Shown here: one piece after another, positions 1 to 13,125 of the stretch | How positions within the stretch are numbered: the first letter of the stretch is position 1 | Layout: every line of letters starts with the position of its first letter | NCBI GenBank assembly: GCA_948474755.1 | Contig: CAOLHI010001826.1 | Span: forward strand, 1-64,000 | DNA: 64,000 bases | Direction: 5' to 3' | Source of the DNA: Ctenosaura bakeri | Lineage: Eukaryota; Chordata; Lepidosauria; Squamata; Iguanidae | The notes under the pieces: model-generated | The model's input: the letters and a program-made list of their open reading frames with translations, nothing else | What the model was told of the DNA's origin: nothing | The model's database searches: none | Program-made: the position numbers and the translations under genes

Positions 1-2940
1 GTTTCTCCAAGGCATTCTGTGCTAGGTTGGCCAAAAGCAAATGAGGACTGGGCTCCTCCACTCTTAATAACTGGGCAGAGAAAGGATTTTCCCCTTACTT
101 CGTTGCTTAAGCAAGATAGACCTGTTGAAATTCTTTTTTCTGTATAATTGTTAAAAATACAGGAGCCCTATCCTCTTTGTCTTCTACCCTTGGTATTAAC
201 TCTCATCAAACAACACTGCATGTGGAAGGGACAGACATGTGATTCACAGGAAGGAAGCCCCAGGCTAGGCCAAACAGATTGTGCCCTTCTTTACAACTCA
301 CATCCTTTTTGCATTGCTGCTTCTGCTCTCCGTATAGGCACAAAATAATATACTGTATATGTGGCTACTATGTAATGTATATGGACAAAGATTTAGGATT
401 AGCATTTTAATAAGAGAACAATGGCCAAGAGTCTAGATCAGCTACTTAGTCTGGAATGTAGTTAAGTATACGTAACTAAGTAGTGTCTCTCCTGGCCTCA
501 CCCTGCAAATCCTGTCTTTCTGAGCAGCAGCCACTGCGAGCAACATAGATCTGTTCTCCTCATGATCAGGACACTGCAGACCAACGTTTCCACCCCACTT
601 CTGCCAGCAATTTTCAGTGTGACAATCAGAGGCAAGATCCTTGTCACAGTTCCTCTCTTTTCTACCAATTTGTATGCCAGAAGCTCTGCTAACTTAATAT
701 ATTTGGAACTCAGCTGCCTTTCAGTGCATGCTCTTTCCACTTCATTAGTCATGCACCTTCTAGGGCATTAGGAAAAGGGAAGTATTTGTTAGGGAAGGTT
801 GCTCTCCAGCGCCTGGTGTCTTAACTCTCTTCCTTAACTAAGGTGGCTACCACTAGCAGAGAAGAAAAACATTGCTCATTTGCAAATGTTAATCCCATTG
901 CCTGAATGCAAAAGGTAAAACTGGGTGTGCTGGAGTGCTGAGGCCAGGAGGTACTCACCACCATTAGCTTGTGCTCCAGTTAAACTTTCTGCTTCAGGGT
1001 GGAAGGCTGACCATTCAATCTCACTTCATTAATCTTTACAATAGCTATGTGAAACTGACCATTATTATTCTAATTTGATTAGTGCTATCACTCAGTTAAT
1101 GAAATCTTAGGTGATTAATCATGCCACTTTTAGTCACTTAATATCATTTGCATATAAATAAAAAGTAGCTCAGATGCAAACAAAATCATTTCCTTTGGTT
1201 TCTGGTGATACATGTGTGATAAAAGGAATCACCTGGAAAGAGACCTCCTTTTGATAGTGTCTCTATTAAGATCAGGCTTGACACTTCCAGTTTGTCCAAG
1301 TGCTGGTGTTAAAAGAAACACTTATTTTTTAAAAATCTGCTGCTGAATTCATTACAACACCTTTTTAGTTCCTCAAACATTGTATTGTTAGTCTAGCCAG
1401 TTACCTGAATAAGAATTATAATCCTGTGATATACAAATGTGGAACTGAAATAGAGAAGGAGGAATTTGCCTGGAAGAACACAGTTATACATTGAGATGGT
1501 GAAGGTGCTGCAGAAGCAATAAAGATTGTGTGTTTTTCCGGTTCCTGCTGCTCCTTGCCTTCATCTTACATAGGAGACTTTTGGAGTTTCTAGTTGCTTT
1601 TTACTTTTAGAAGTAGCCACTGCTGTATACTGGGTGGGATCTCAACACAGTTGCCTTCAAGCACTTTCTACAGAAATTCTGCAGACCCAGACATTGGCTA
1701 GAATCCTGTTGGTGCCTTATACTGGTGTAAATATTGTTGCTCAAGCAGTTGTGTTTTTTAGAATGTTGCACAAGGGTGGTGTTATAATGAGGGTTGCCTA
1801 AGCAGTGTTATTATGGTGTGACCATTGTGCTACCAGTTGCATAATAGTGCAATCCAATAACTTCAGCATACCTACTCTGGCGTAATTCTGTGATAAGCAA
1901 CAGTGAACAGGTTCTCAGTGTAAGTTTGTGACAGTTCCTACATTTGATGCCAGTACAATTTTTGCAACTATATGTTCAATATCACATCTTCACTTTACAG
2001 GTTGTTTTGTATGCTTCATCGAGAATATGGCAATTCCTTCCCAGCGCAGCATTTTTTCTGGCTTGGTGAGCCTTCAGCTCTTAGACAGGATGAGAAGATG
2101 GTTTTCTGAGCCCACTGACCTTCAGTAAGGGATGCTTGTTTATACTTACTTGTTGTCTGTGAACACCGTCTTTCTGTACTATCAAAGGAACACAGAGTAT
2201 TACAAGGAGTATTGGCCCTTTGCTGGGACATCCTGCAGAGGGACTGAACCAGACTGCAGTCAATGATGAACAGGCCCACTCTACCAGTGTGCTTGGGAAG
2301 AAGTATTAGGACATGGAAAGTTTATTAAATAGTGTAGTTTTCATTGTTTGGACTTTCCTTGTAGCTAGGGAAGAGAAAATGGGATGTCTAAACCTCCGAG
2401 TCACTTGTGACATTCATATCATGGAAGCAATAAAACTAAAAAACTGTAAAAAAAACAAAAAACCTCATTCTGGGTCTCTGTTTCTGTCTCTTTTGCTGCA
2501 TTCACCAAAACAGAAAAACAGATGGATGCTTACAGAGTGCTGTGTAGGCTGCAGCCTACTCCTGTACCTCAACCACTGTTGTTGACATCACTCAGAAAGA
2601 AGTGGCTGCTAAATTGTTTCTGAAGGGACTGGAAAAAACATCTTCCTTTATTTTCTCAGGAAAAGAGAAACAGTGAAGAAAAGGCACTCTAAAAGATGGG
2701 AACCTTAGGCATATAATCTCTTTTCCGAGTACCTCAGGCATCTGCCCTGGCTAAACTACCCTATTGGAGGTTCAAAGCTCTGCTGTGTACTGTCATACCT
2801 TAAAGAGATGTATGTACAAATTTGTGTGCTCTCCAACATACACAAACTTCAGAGGACACTGACATTCCTGCTGTAGTATGGTCTTGAGCACATCAGTTAA
2901 GAAATCTTGGGTAATGAGGGGAGGTACCAGGCATCTGAGC
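1..2940. other. Unassigned non-coding stretch
   Basis: No ORF here looks like a protein and no repeat family was recognised with confidence. In mammals ST3GAL3 lies upstream of ARTN on the same strand, so this could be its 3' flank or UTR, but no sialyltransferase exon was seen. The text is AT-rich with ordinary single-copy composition. Confidence 0.4.
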
Positions 2941-2944
2941 GTAA

Positions 2945-3030
2945 TCCCTCACAACTGTCTATGCTTACTAAGGCTGGTGGGAGTTGTAGGCCAAAATTAT
3001 CTGAAAGGCTACAGTTGCCCAGCTCTGATC
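2945..3030. repeat. Fragment of a dispersed 'gggagttgtagtcc' foldback-type repeat
   Basis: The run 'ggtgggagttgtaggcc' followed by 'gctacagttgcccagctctg' is a diverged copy of a repeat common in reptile genomes. Its usual form carries complementary 'acaactcccag' and 'ctgggagttgt' arms. Related pieces lie near 24.7, 31.5 and 51.7 kb. The class is probably a non-autonomous DNA transposon, but this is not proven from sequence. Confidence 0.4.
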
Positions 3031-3406
3031 TAATGGGTGGGTGAAGTCCTTTGTTTCAAGTCAATTAAGAGCCTTTTCTGCTTCAGCTCCAAAAGAGTAG
3101 TGTGATTGTAAGTGAAAGTTGCCTTCTTAAATATCGTATCTTGAAGCACTAAAGGCATTGTACAGTCTTACAAACTGGGCTTACGTATAGCTTAGGTTCA
3201 ATGCAGCTCCACTTTGCCTTGATCTTTTGGCCGTACTTGGCCAATGAATATGCATTATGGCTCCTGCTCCCACCTCCCTAGTAGATTTGCATATGTTCCC
3301 ATAAGAGAGAAGGCAGAGAAATGGCTGACAAAATACTAATTTCTTCAGCCCTTGCTTCAGCTCCATTCTTTCATGGAAAAGGTTCTTTATTGCCTTGTAG
3401 CAGAGT

Positions 3407-3659
3407 GAGAGCCAGTGTGGTCTAGTGGTTTGAGCATTGGACTATGACTCTGGAGACCAGAGTTTGACTCCCCACTTAGACATGAAAATCCACTGGGTAA
3501 CTATGAGATGGGTGACACTGTCTCAGTCTCAGAGGAAGGAAGGCAAAGGCAAACCCACCCACCCCCCACCAACAAAGTTTGCCAAGAAATCCCCATGATA
3601 GGGTCATCTTAGGGTCACTATAAGTCAGAAACAACTTGAAGGCACACAACAACAGCAAG
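3407..3659 (+). repeat. tRNA-derived SINE with Bov-B/RTE-like tail (Sauria-type)
   Basis: The 5' head carries a Pol III A-box-like 'tggtctagtgg' and a B-box-like 'gagtttgactccc'. The body holds a SINE core ('ccactgggta', 'tctcagtctcagaggaagg'). The 3' end is 'gggtcactataagtcagaa...cttgaaggcacacaacaac', which resembles the 3' end of Bov-B LINEs. Such SINEs are thought to borrow the RTE/Bov-B reverse transcriptase. This is the best-preserved copy of the family in the window. Confidence 0.85.
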
Positions 3660-5371
3660 CAGAATGTAGCCACTCTGTAACATTTGAGGAAGTTGAAGCT
3701 TAAGTGTACAGATCTATATGGAATCCTAGCTGGGCCTGAAGTTGATTGACTTGCAATAAATAGTGCTTAATAAGTGTGTTCTGAATAGAAGTAATCCAGT
3801 TTATTTTGTTGCTTTTGTTAATGTCTGGGAATGACTACTATCTCTGTATACCTAGCTAACCTAAGACATACCCATTCTGGGCTTATTATTGCGGGGGGAT
3901 GGTCCTATTTACTTCTGAAATCCATTCAGTCACTACAGCTTCTATGCACCTGAAGCTTTATCTGATTAGAACATATCATCATTGATGATGCAGCTGAGAC
4001 AGCTGCCTGCGTGCATAGTCTGTCAGCATGAGCTGTTCAGTGGATGTATAGCAGACTTCCATTAGTGTAGGAACATCCTGTTGGAAAAAGCATCTGAACT
4101 GGCAGCATGAGGAAAGGCTTTCATAGATGTGCCTACAGAGTAGAACAAGACAAAACCTTTCATAAAATCTAATTTTGTTCTCCTTATTTGTATCTCTTCA
4201 TGCTATAGTGCAGAAATATTGCATGCAGGACAGGAATGGAAGCAAACTAGTTTCATTTTCTCAGTAGGCTACAAGAAGCTGCTACTCAGAAGCAATGTGT
4301 CCCATCTTTGCCCGCTATGGAGTAAGCTTCTCGAAAAGACAGAGATCATCAATGGCTACTAGTGAGGATGACTACATATCATCTCTGGTATGACAAGTAA
4401 TGTGCCTGTGTGTATTGGTTACTGGGGAGCATAAGATGGAGGGGTGCAGCTGCACTCACGACCCATGAGGAACTGATTGGTCATTGTGTGAGAGAATGTT
4501 GCACCAGAGAGGCCTTTGATCTGATCAAATGTGGCTCTTTCTATGTTCTTAGTGAACACCTAGGCTAGCGGCAAGAAAGTACAGTTCCTTTCACATGAAC
4601 CATTTCCCCACTCAGTGTGAACTGTCATTAGAATCCTGGGAAGACAACATAAATATATTTTTCAAAAGAATTAGACCTTTTTTAGGCGGTGGGGACCCTG
4701 TGGTTTCTTGAAAGTTTATTGGTAGTTCCTTATTGCCAAAATTATTTGATGTAACAGGCTTCTGTGATCATCCTCTTCAGCTTTCAACAGGAGAGTTCTT
4801 TGCAGTCCCTCTATAGTCCTCTTGAGATTGCCATATTTTTAAAAACTGACTTTACTCCTCCATCTCTAGCATAAAGTCATAGTCAAAAGTAAGCCCTTGC
4901 ATACATAATCTTCTGATAACACATGGAATTATGTGCACAGTACTATGTGAGTCAAGGGGGATTTGACCTCTAAATTAGTTCAAGATTAGATAGTCTTTTT
5001 GCTCCTGTGTCTATGTGGTGGACCATGGTATGCCATTTTGTGGCCAAAAATGGCAACCAGAAGTCACTTCCAGTTCTGACAGCTGTCTGAGGACAGAGGA
5101 TGTGGAACATTTGTCTGATGGTGAGTGAGAAGTTTTGAATATGATAAACTGATTTTGGAGTACAAAATGCTCCCAAAATAAAATATGTGAGTTTGAGAGC
5201 TTTGGGTGGGTTAAGGCAGAGCTTGGAAGCTGCAAAACAGCCCCTGGGGGTTTCCTCTGGTACACGTGTCACATGATTCCCACCCTTATAGTAGTTAAGA
5301 GAGAGAGGGAGGAGGGAACCAGTGCCCAACTCTTGTTTACTGTAGTTGGCTGTTTCACGTAGAGTAACCTT
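3660..5371. other. Unassigned non-coding stretch
   Basis: No gene or well-supported repeat was seen. Minus-strand open frames near 4970-5329 have no recognisable domain and are treated as chance. Confidence 0.35.
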
Positions 5372-5415
5372 TTGTTGCCAAATACTAGGAAATTTGTTGC
5401 CAAATACTGGGAAAT
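5372..5415. repeat. 22-bp tandem duplication
   Basis: Two adjacent 22-bp units beginning 'ttgttgccaaatact' differ at one position. This is a simple local duplication with no evident function. Confidence 0.8.
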
Positions 5416-7115
5416 TTGCAAGGCCAGTTCAAGCAGACACATAGGCGACCAAATTGAAAACCATTAAGAATTTAGATGAGTATGAAGCTTCTTTCAATTG
5501 ATAAATAGCACATCATTCCATTGATAAAGTGAAAATCAAGATTCAAACAGCTAAAAGCAGCAAACAAACAAAAAGACCAGGAAAACAAAGCACAGATGTA
5601 TTTAACATTCTAGCTATAAGCCAGCTTGAATTCTTGCTGTTTATTTTAGAACCACAGCAGGACTGGCTAGTGGTTATGCTCTGGATTTCATTCCAGATGT
5701 TACAGGAGTCATCTGAGGTGCTCAGCCGTATCCCTAAAAAAGATTCAATACCTTGGATAGATCCCTTAAAGCCTGAAATAAAATCTAGAGTAGGTTCATC
5801 TGACCTGAAAGCCATTGGCCATCCTGGACACTGGAGCAATGCTAAACTAAATGGAAAAAAATCTAACCTGGTTGCTTCTTACATTCTCAAATGGTTTGAT
5901 TTCTCAAAAGGATTAGCAAGCTGGCCAAATTCCTGGACAGCTGATAGTACTTGATACAGTAGACTCTAACCTGCTCCTCTCCCCAAAAAGTTTGTATCAT
6001 ACTACTTTTTTATTCTTTTAACATGCCACAAGATTTCTTCTTGTTTCTCTTGCAACAGACTAATATTTCTGCTTCTTTGAAAAATGTTCCCACTTCACTC
6101 ACTGTCTCAAGGGGACACTGAGGCTTTGTGCAAGCTAAATGCTTCTTGACACATTATTTGCATTGGAGTAGGCAACAGATGTAAATCCAGCAGGCATCAG
6201 ATGTAAATTTGAGGACAGGAAAATTTTAGGGAAAACTACCTGTGAATGACAACAGCTGAGCAATAGAAGAGAAGAAGATAGACTGTGAAGTCATCTGAAC
6301 GTTGAGAAAGAGGTGGGCTGGATTTGAATAATCATTTCAGATCTTTATCAAACTCTATATATTTATTCAGATAAATAATCAAGACTTGCCACAACTGCAT
6401 GCTATGAGTAGCACAACATTCATGCAAATGCTCCATGGTGCAATAGATACCCTACTAGGACGGTGTAGTGATGGCAGTGGGAGCTCTGTTACTGTTTGCT
6501 CCCTGCAGGATGACTTTGTGACAGGGAAAAGAAGTACATGAACTGCTGAGCTTTGAAAAGACCAGAGTTCATGGAACTCCCAAACAAAAACAGAATACAA
6601 TGGGACAGCATTTATAGGTTTGTCTGAAGGGTTTTTAAGAAGAATGTTTTCATGGTTTTCTCAGTAGAAGAATCTTCCTTCCTGCCTTCCAACTATAGGA
6701 TTTGTGATGCATTAGCTATAGAAATGAGCCTCCATTTCCCATGGTCCCCTCTTCTCTCCCGCCCCATCATCCATCTCCTCCAATCACCTTCATGTTTAAT
6801 TCTGATCAGTTCAATGCTAAATAATTTGTGGTAGTATATGTTAATTTGCAGAAGACAGTCATGCTTAAAAAATGGAGAAGGGTGAAACAAACAAGAAACA
6901 AAGGATAGGGAGACAACATCAAAAATTAAAACATGAATGTGTAGCAGAGGAGGCAGTACCAAGAGAATCCTCCTTCTGCCCCTCACTTGGTCTGTATTTT
7001 AAGATCATGAAATGACAAAGACAGGTCATGTGGAAAGTTAACTGTGAGAAAACTTTATCTTTGTGTGCAACAATATTTTGTGGATTAAAGAAAGTACATT
7101 AAGCATATGCATAAT
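5416..7115. other. Unassigned non-coding stretch
   Basis: The longest open frame (5529-5954, + strand) encodes a low-similarity sequence with no domain and no splice or start context. Nothing else was recognised. Confidence 0.35.
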
Positions 7116-7119
7116 GGCA

Positions 7120-7236
7120 TAAGATTTGATGGACTACAGCCCATTTTGTCAAATGCTTATGCCAAAATATATGTGTTGATCTTAAAACTGCTAGTGAGCT
7201 TTACTATTTTTGCTGCAGCAGACCAACAGGGCTATG
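7120..7236 (+). repeat. Dispersed repeat ('ggactacagcccattttgtc' family)
   Basis: The segment runs from 'gatttgatggactacagccc' to 'tgctgcagcagaccaacagggctat'. This pattern recurs across reptile genomes. A second copy in the opposite orientation surrounds the MITE at 20533-20730. The class is uncertain. Confidence 0.45.
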
Positions 7237-7312
7237 GATGTTGTCACTTGGGTGCTACAAAAACATTACACACTTCCAACACTAAAACCCTGCGTTGATG
7301 GAAAGGATCTCG

Positions 7313-7352
7313 CTCTCTCTCTCTCTCTCTCTCTCTTTTCTCTTTCTCTCTC
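7313..7352. repeat. (CT)n microsatellite
   Basis: A near-perfect CT dinucleotide run with short TTT interruptions. Confidence 0.95.
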
Positions 7353-7630
7353 AAAAAGAATAACAACTGATCTGTGCTTCTGATTTTTGAATATGTTGGG
7401 ATTGAGGCAGAAAGGGAGGATATAAATGCATGTAATAGGCAATCATCTGAAGAAACCTTAATGACTTTTAATTGCTGTTGTTCCATTAGCATTCATTTGA
7501 TATATTAGACAACAATAACTTACTCATATCCATCTTGACAGCAAAGAATTTCATATGCTCACCTCCACATGTTACTGAAAACCCACCTCAGCCACCCAAT
7601 AGCTTCCCACTTATATGAAATGAGGAACTC

Positions 7631-7648
7631 AAAAGTTACCCATTCTGA
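7631..7648 (+). repeat. Left target-site duplication of the L1
   Basis: The 18-mer 'aaaagttacccattctga' matches 12437-12454. Its leading A residues on the right side merge with the poly(A) tail, so the unambiguous core is the last 14 bases. Confidence 0.9.
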
Positions 7649-7668
7649 AGGAGTAGTGGGAGGAGTAA

Positions 7669-7821
7669 CTGAAGAAGGAGCAGCGGGAGGAGCAACAGGA
7701 GGAGCAAAGAAGAAGACTTCGGGAGATAAACGAAAGGACAGAGGCTGAGGAGGACTGGAAGAAACAATATGATATAACAGAAGAAGAAGAAAGAGAACTT
7801 CATAGAGTAGGAGAAGGGTAG
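7669..7821 (+). pseudogene. L1 ORF1 C-terminal remnant
   Basis: A frame open from 7669 to a TAG at 7819-7821 encodes about 50 residues that are highly charged and rich in Glu, Gln, Arg and Lys, ending in a Glu-run followed by a short tail. This fits the C-terminal end of an L1 ORF1 nucleic-acid-binding protein. A stop at 7666 and the truncation point at 7649 mean there is no start or coiled-coil region. A roughly 350-base spacer separates it from ORF2. Confidence 0.55.
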
Positions 7822-8177
7822 ATGACTACTGAGTAAAATATATTCTTATAGATTATAAATGCATAGAGATAGATTTATATATATATAAAGCAAGAGGGTA
7901 GAGAGAGGGAAGGGAGGGGGAAGAGAGGGAAAAAAAATATGGGAAAGAAAATAAATCGGGAGAGGGTATTGGTCTCTATGCCGGGAGTTGGCATACCTTC
8001 ACACCCCCCCCCAGGACCATGGCTGGTCGTTTCCAAGGCAGAAGCGCTTTGGAGGAAGAGGGGGGGACAAATGTTTGTGTGGGGAGGGGAGTGGGAGGGG
8101 GAAGGGAAGGGGAAGGGGAGCACCATCACATTAAAGAGCCAATGGGGAGTGGGATTAGAAAATTCAAAATATGAAAA

Positions 8178-11100
8178 ATGGAGAATAGATTGAGAATATC
8201 AACATTGAATGTGAAAGGTTTGGGGTCAATAATAAAGAGAAAAAGGATAGAATCGATATTAAAAAAAGATAAGGCCGATATAATTTTTTTACAAGAAACA
8301 CATGGGAAAAGAGATAAAAAAAATGAGCTTAGATTGAACTGGGTAGCTATTTATGAGGAAGCATTTGGTACATCCAAATCAAGAGGAGTTGCAATAATAA
8401 TTTCCAAAAGATGCAATTTCATTGTAACAAGTGTGGAGTTAGACGAAAAAGGTAGATATGTAATTATACAAGGTGAAATAGATGGAGAAACATATGTCAT
8501 AATGAATATTTACGCACCTAATGAGAAGCAAAAAGAGTTTTATGAAGAAATATTTAATAAGATCAAAAAAATGAAAGGAGATTATACAATAATCGCAGGT
8601 GATTTTAATATGGTGATGGATAGATGGAAAGATAAATCAGATCCATCAATTAGAGATAGATATAATAATATAACAATTTTGAATAAATTAGTGAGTAGAA
8701 ATGAACTGATAGATGTTTGGAGGCTAATAAAGGGTGAAGAAAAGAAATATACGTATTATTCATCAGTTCATAAAAATTACTCAAGAATAGATTATATTTT
8801 TGTTTCAAAGAATATGATACCTAGATTAATAAATACAGAAATTGAAACAATAAAAGTGACAGATCATGCTCTGATGAACTTGGATATAACTATGAAAAGG
8901 AATTATAGAGAAGCAAAAAGGTGGAGACTGGATACTAAGTTATTTAATTATAAGGAGATAGTAAATAAAATAGAGAAGGAGTGGCAAGAAATTTGGGATA
9001 TAAACAATAAGGAAGTAACACAAGATGTATTGTGGGATACAATGAAGGCAGTGGTAAGAGGATTATGCATTAAAGAATCAAGCAAATTAAAGAGACAATT
9101 AGGAGAAAAAAAATTAAAATTAGAAAAAGAAATAAAGGAACTAGAGAATGATTATATAATAGATAGAACTAAACAGAAATTAATAATATTACAAGCAAAA
9201 AGAGATGAATTAGAAAAGATAGAAATGGACGAAGTTCAGAAAAATCTAATATACTTGGAAAGGGAATATTTTGAATATAGTAATAAAAATTCTAAAATGC
9301 TGGCTAAATCAGTACAATCAAAAAAAACTAGAAATATGATTGCCGTAGTTAAAGATAAATTTGGTAAAGAAAAAAGGTTGATGAAAGAGAAATTAAAAAT
9401 ATTTGAGGAATTTTTTTGAGAATTGTATTCAGCAGAAGATAAATCTTTAGAGAACATAGAGGAGTATATTAATAAAAATTGGAAAGTAAGACTAACAGAA
9501 CAAGATAAAGGATTGATGGAAGAAATGATATCAGAAGAGGAAATAGAAGAAGTAATAAATAATTTAAAAGGAGGAAAATCACCAGGATTGGATGGACTAG
9601 GTCCAGAATATTATAAAACATTTAAAAAAGGTTTAATTCCTAAACTAAAAGTGTTATATAATAGTATATTGAGGGGTGAAAAAATTCCATTATCATGGAA
9701 GCAGTCACTAATAATATTAATTTTAAAACCAAATAAGGATCCTATGGATCCAGGTTCTTATAGACCAATATTTTTAATAAATCAAGATGCAAAAATTTTG
9801 ACAGCAATAATGGCGAAGAGGTTAAATAAATTTATTTATAAGTATATACATAAAGATCAATGTGGTTTTATTCAAGGAAGACAGATGGCAAATTTAATAG
9901 GGAAAACGATAAATAAAATAAATATAATGGACAGAGATAAACAAAAAGCTGGAATTTTAGCCCTAGATATATTTAAAGCCTTTGATTGTGTGGAATGGCC
10001 GGCATTAAAAACAATTTTAAATAAAATAGGATTAGGAGAGAGATTTATAGGGTTAATAAATCAATTGTATTCACATAATACATCTGTAGTGATGGTAAAT
10101 GATGGATTTACAGAACAGATTCAAATAACAAGAGGAACGAGACAAGGATGTCCATTATCTCCAGTTTTATTTGCAATAGTTATAGAAATGTTAGTGAATG
10201 TGATAAGAAATGATGAGAATTTGGAAGGAATTAGAGTTAAGGAAAAAAATAAAATAAGCTTATTTGCAGATGACACATTGTTGACAATTAAGGATCCAAT
10301 TGAAAAGATAGATAGGATAGATAAACATTTAATAGAGTTTGGGGAGAAGACGGGATTAGAAATAAATTGGGCCAAATCAGAAATAATGTTATTTAATTAT
10401 ACTAAAGAAGAAGTACAAAAATTTATAAGTAGTAAAAGAGGATTACTTAAAATAAAAGAATCAATTAAATATTTAGGAATAGAGATTACAAAAAATTTAC
10501 AAGAATTACAGGAAAAAAATTTCAAGAAATTAAGATTAGAAACAAAAAGGAAATTAGAGGACTACAAAAATATAAAGCTATCGTGGTTTGGTAGAATAGC
10601 AGTGGTAAAAATGAAAATTTTACCTAAAATTAACTTTTTGTTTAGAATGTTACCAATAAAAATATCAGAGGAAGAATTAAAGGAGTGGCAAAAGATATTA
10701 AATAATTTTTGTAATGGAAATAAAAAATCGAGGATTAACAAGAAATATTGGTATAAAAGTCAAAAAGAAGGTGGCCTGGGACTTCCAAATTTAAAATGGT
10801 ATTATTATGCAAATCAATTGAGATATATCATAGAGGGGGTTTCAGGAAAGGGTGATTTAGATTGGTTAGAGATAGAAGATATGAATATTGAGACAAAATT
10901 AGAAAATATATTTTTTAGGAATTTTCCAAAGAAAGAAATGGAGAAGATAGAAAATCCTTTTATAAAAAATATAATAGAAATATGGAAAAAAAATAAAAGA
11001 AAATTATTACCGAATATATCAATATTAACTCCGATAGTGATGATGGAAAAATTTCCAATAAATTTAAGAGAAATAATAGAGAAAGAAATAAAAAAACAAA

Positions 11101-12011
11101 AAATTTATAGATTAAAAGATTGGATGAAAATAATGATAAATAAAGATAGAATGAAAGAGAGATTGCAGGAAACTAAAATATCCTGGTTAAATTATATACA
11201 ATTAGAGCAATGGACAAAGAGTATGAAAAGATATGTTAAGGATTTTAAAGAATATACTAAATTTGAACAAATTATTATTCAAAGAGAAAATATGCAAGAA
11301 AATGAAATACTAAAAGGTATTACAAGTGAAATATATAAAATATTAGCAAAAGAACAAGAAGAAGATTTTCTTAGAAAAATGTGGGAGGAAGAGATAGTAC
11401 AAAATATAGATATACAAGAATGGAGAAAAATTTGGAAACAACGTCATTTAAAAAAATTATCAATAAGAATAAAAGAAAATTATTATAAATTAGTGTGGAA
11501 ATGGTACTTGACTCCAGTGAAATTAAATCAAATAGATGAGAAATATTCAAGATTATGTTGGAGAGGATGTCAAGAAATTGGTACATATATGCATATGTGG
11601 TGGAATTGCAATAAGATAATGGAGTTTTGGCAAAAGGTTTTTAAAGAGATAAAAGAGATTATAGGAGCAGATATACCAGTATGTCCAAATATTGCATTGT
11701 TGTCTATATATGATAAGGTTGAGTGTACTCAAGTAAAGAAAGAATTAATAACAAATTTGTTAACTGCAGCGAGATTAATAATAGCAAAAAAATGGAAAGC
11801 AAATGAAAAATTTCAAATAGAGGAATGGTATAACGAAGTGTGGAAAATTGCAATTAATGATAAACTAACATGTAGAATTAGGTTTATGAAAGGTTTGGTT
11901 AAAGGGAATGATTTTGAAGAAATTTGGAAAATATTTTTGGATAAAGTTCTGAAAAGAGATAGTAATACTACCCTGTCAAAAGAAGAATGGCAGTTTTGGA
12001 AAGTGGATTAA
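8178..12011 (+). pseudogene. L1 ORF2 (endonuclease-reverse transcriptase) with one premature stop
   Basis: The frame runs 1,277 codons from ATG 8178 to TAA 12009-12011. It is interrupted only by an in-frame TGA at 9417-9419 (codon 414). The two open parts are in the same frame, so no frameshift is involved. Residues 1-235 form an APE-type endonuclease: 'NVKGLGS' near the start, 'FLQETH', 'NIYAPN', 'AGDFNMV', 'SRIDYIFVS' and 'TDHALM'. The reverse transcriptase follows, with 'GKSPGLDGL', 'DIFKAFDCVEW', 'TRQGCPLSP' and the catalytic 'FADDTLL'. The C-terminus has the L1 Cys-rich motif ('CWRGC...HMWWNC'). The stop lies between endonuclease and RT, so a translated product would be endonuclease only. 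Family assignment is secure. Whether the stop is a real mutation or a sequencing error beside a T7 run cannot be judged here. Confidence 0.95.
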
Positions 12012-12436
12012 ATAAAAAGTTGGCTCTGGGGGGTGGGTATTTTTTAGTTTTAGTTTTGTTTTTCTTTTATGTTGTATATTTTGTAATTCTTAGTAGGTGT
12101 GTGTGTCAAACTTGTGATTTATAGATTTAAATGGATAAGTGATGTTAATGTTTTTTTAAAAAAAAAGTTAAAAGAATTAACAATAGAAATAGATTAAAGG
12201 GGATGTGAAAAATATTGAATTAAATGTGAAATTATAACAGTTGAACAGATTTATAAATTTAAGGGTAAAGGTGCAAAATAACAATGAAAGTTAGTATTGC
12301 TTAAGAGAAGAGAAAAAAAGAAAAAGAAAAAAAAATTTTTTTTAATTCACTATTATGTATATCACATGGTGTTTAATTTTTTTTTCTTGTTTTGTATTTG
12401 TGATTCAGTTATATAAATAAAAAAAAAAGAAAAGAA

Positions 12437-12454
12437 AAAAGTTACCCATTCTGA
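12437..12454 (+). repeat. Right target-site duplication of the L1
   Basis: Identical to 7631-7648 and directly after the A-rich tail. Confidence 0.9.
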
Positions 12455-12864
12455 CACAATAACTTCATCATACCATAGGGCATACCTATTCTAGCCAACT
12501 TGTCACAATACCCCCTATGTCATCCCAGATGCATAGGAAGGTGGCAGCTGCAACAAAATCTCACAAGATGTTTCTAGGCTTTTGTTTGGCTTACAGACCT
12601 TTCCAGAGAAGACTGGAATCAAAACTGGTTTTATTTGTTTAGACCATTGGCCATAATAAGCCAAAATCCTTGCTTTGTAGGTCATGTTGCGGAAAAACAA
12701 TGAAATAATTATGTATGGCAAAAATAAACTTGCATAAATGGTTACAAATTTCAAGCAGATGGCACTTGGGCAGGAGAGGGAAGTACCCTCTTTCCTACAA
12801 CTGTTTTCTAATAATAGTTTAAATTGGAGCAATCAGGTTACCCATGGAGAAGGAGTTCCAGGCA
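12455..12864. other. Unassigned non-coding stretch
   Basis: The minus-strand open frame 12515-12832 has no recognisable domain. Nothing else was identified. Confidence 0.35.
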
Positions 12865-13125
12865 TGTACAATACAATATTATAATAATGTTTAACGTTTA
12901 CACAGCTCTTTCAAGTGTTCAAAGCATTCCACATGCTTAATCTGATTGTTATCTTTCTACCAATCCTAAAAGTTAAGTCAATATTACTACTTTCCAAATT
13001 CCAGACAGTGGGACTGGGGGAAAAGTAGCTTATTAAACTCACTAAGTGAGTTTGTGGCAAAGATGAGATTCTGACGAGACTTTCTCATTCACAACTCCAT
13101 CTCTTAGCCACTAAACCTGTTTTCT
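12865..13125 (+). repeat. MIR/CORE-SINE-like old repeat
   Basis: The order 'cacagctctttcaagtgttcaaag', 'ccaatcctaaaagttaag', 'ctcactaagtgagtttgtggcaaagatgagat' and a B-box-like end matches the general layout of amniote MIR/CORE-SINE elements. The copy is diverged, as expected for an ancient insertion. Confidence 0.55.

Larger units (their letters stand above)
7649..12436 (+). mobile_element. 5'-truncated, recently inserted L1 LINE
   Basis: The element starts inside the 3' part of ORF1, carries a full-length ORF2 frame, a short 3' UTR and an A-rich tail with AATAAA-like hexamers. An 18-bp target-site duplication ('aaaagttacccattctga') flanks it exactly, at 7631-7648 and 12437-12454. The sense strand is strongly A-rich, as is typical of L1. 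Perfect duplication and a nearly open ORF2 indicate a young insertion. The 5' UTR and most of ORF1 are missing, as expected for incomplete target-primed reverse transcription. Confidence 0.95.

Noticed and set aside
3407..3480. Possible tRNA gene
   Set aside because: A-box and B-box are present but no cloverleaf can be formed, and a SINE body and tail follow.
5529..5954. 141-codon open frame
   Set aside because: No recognisable domain or codon pattern; single isolated frame in repeat-rich intergenic DNA.
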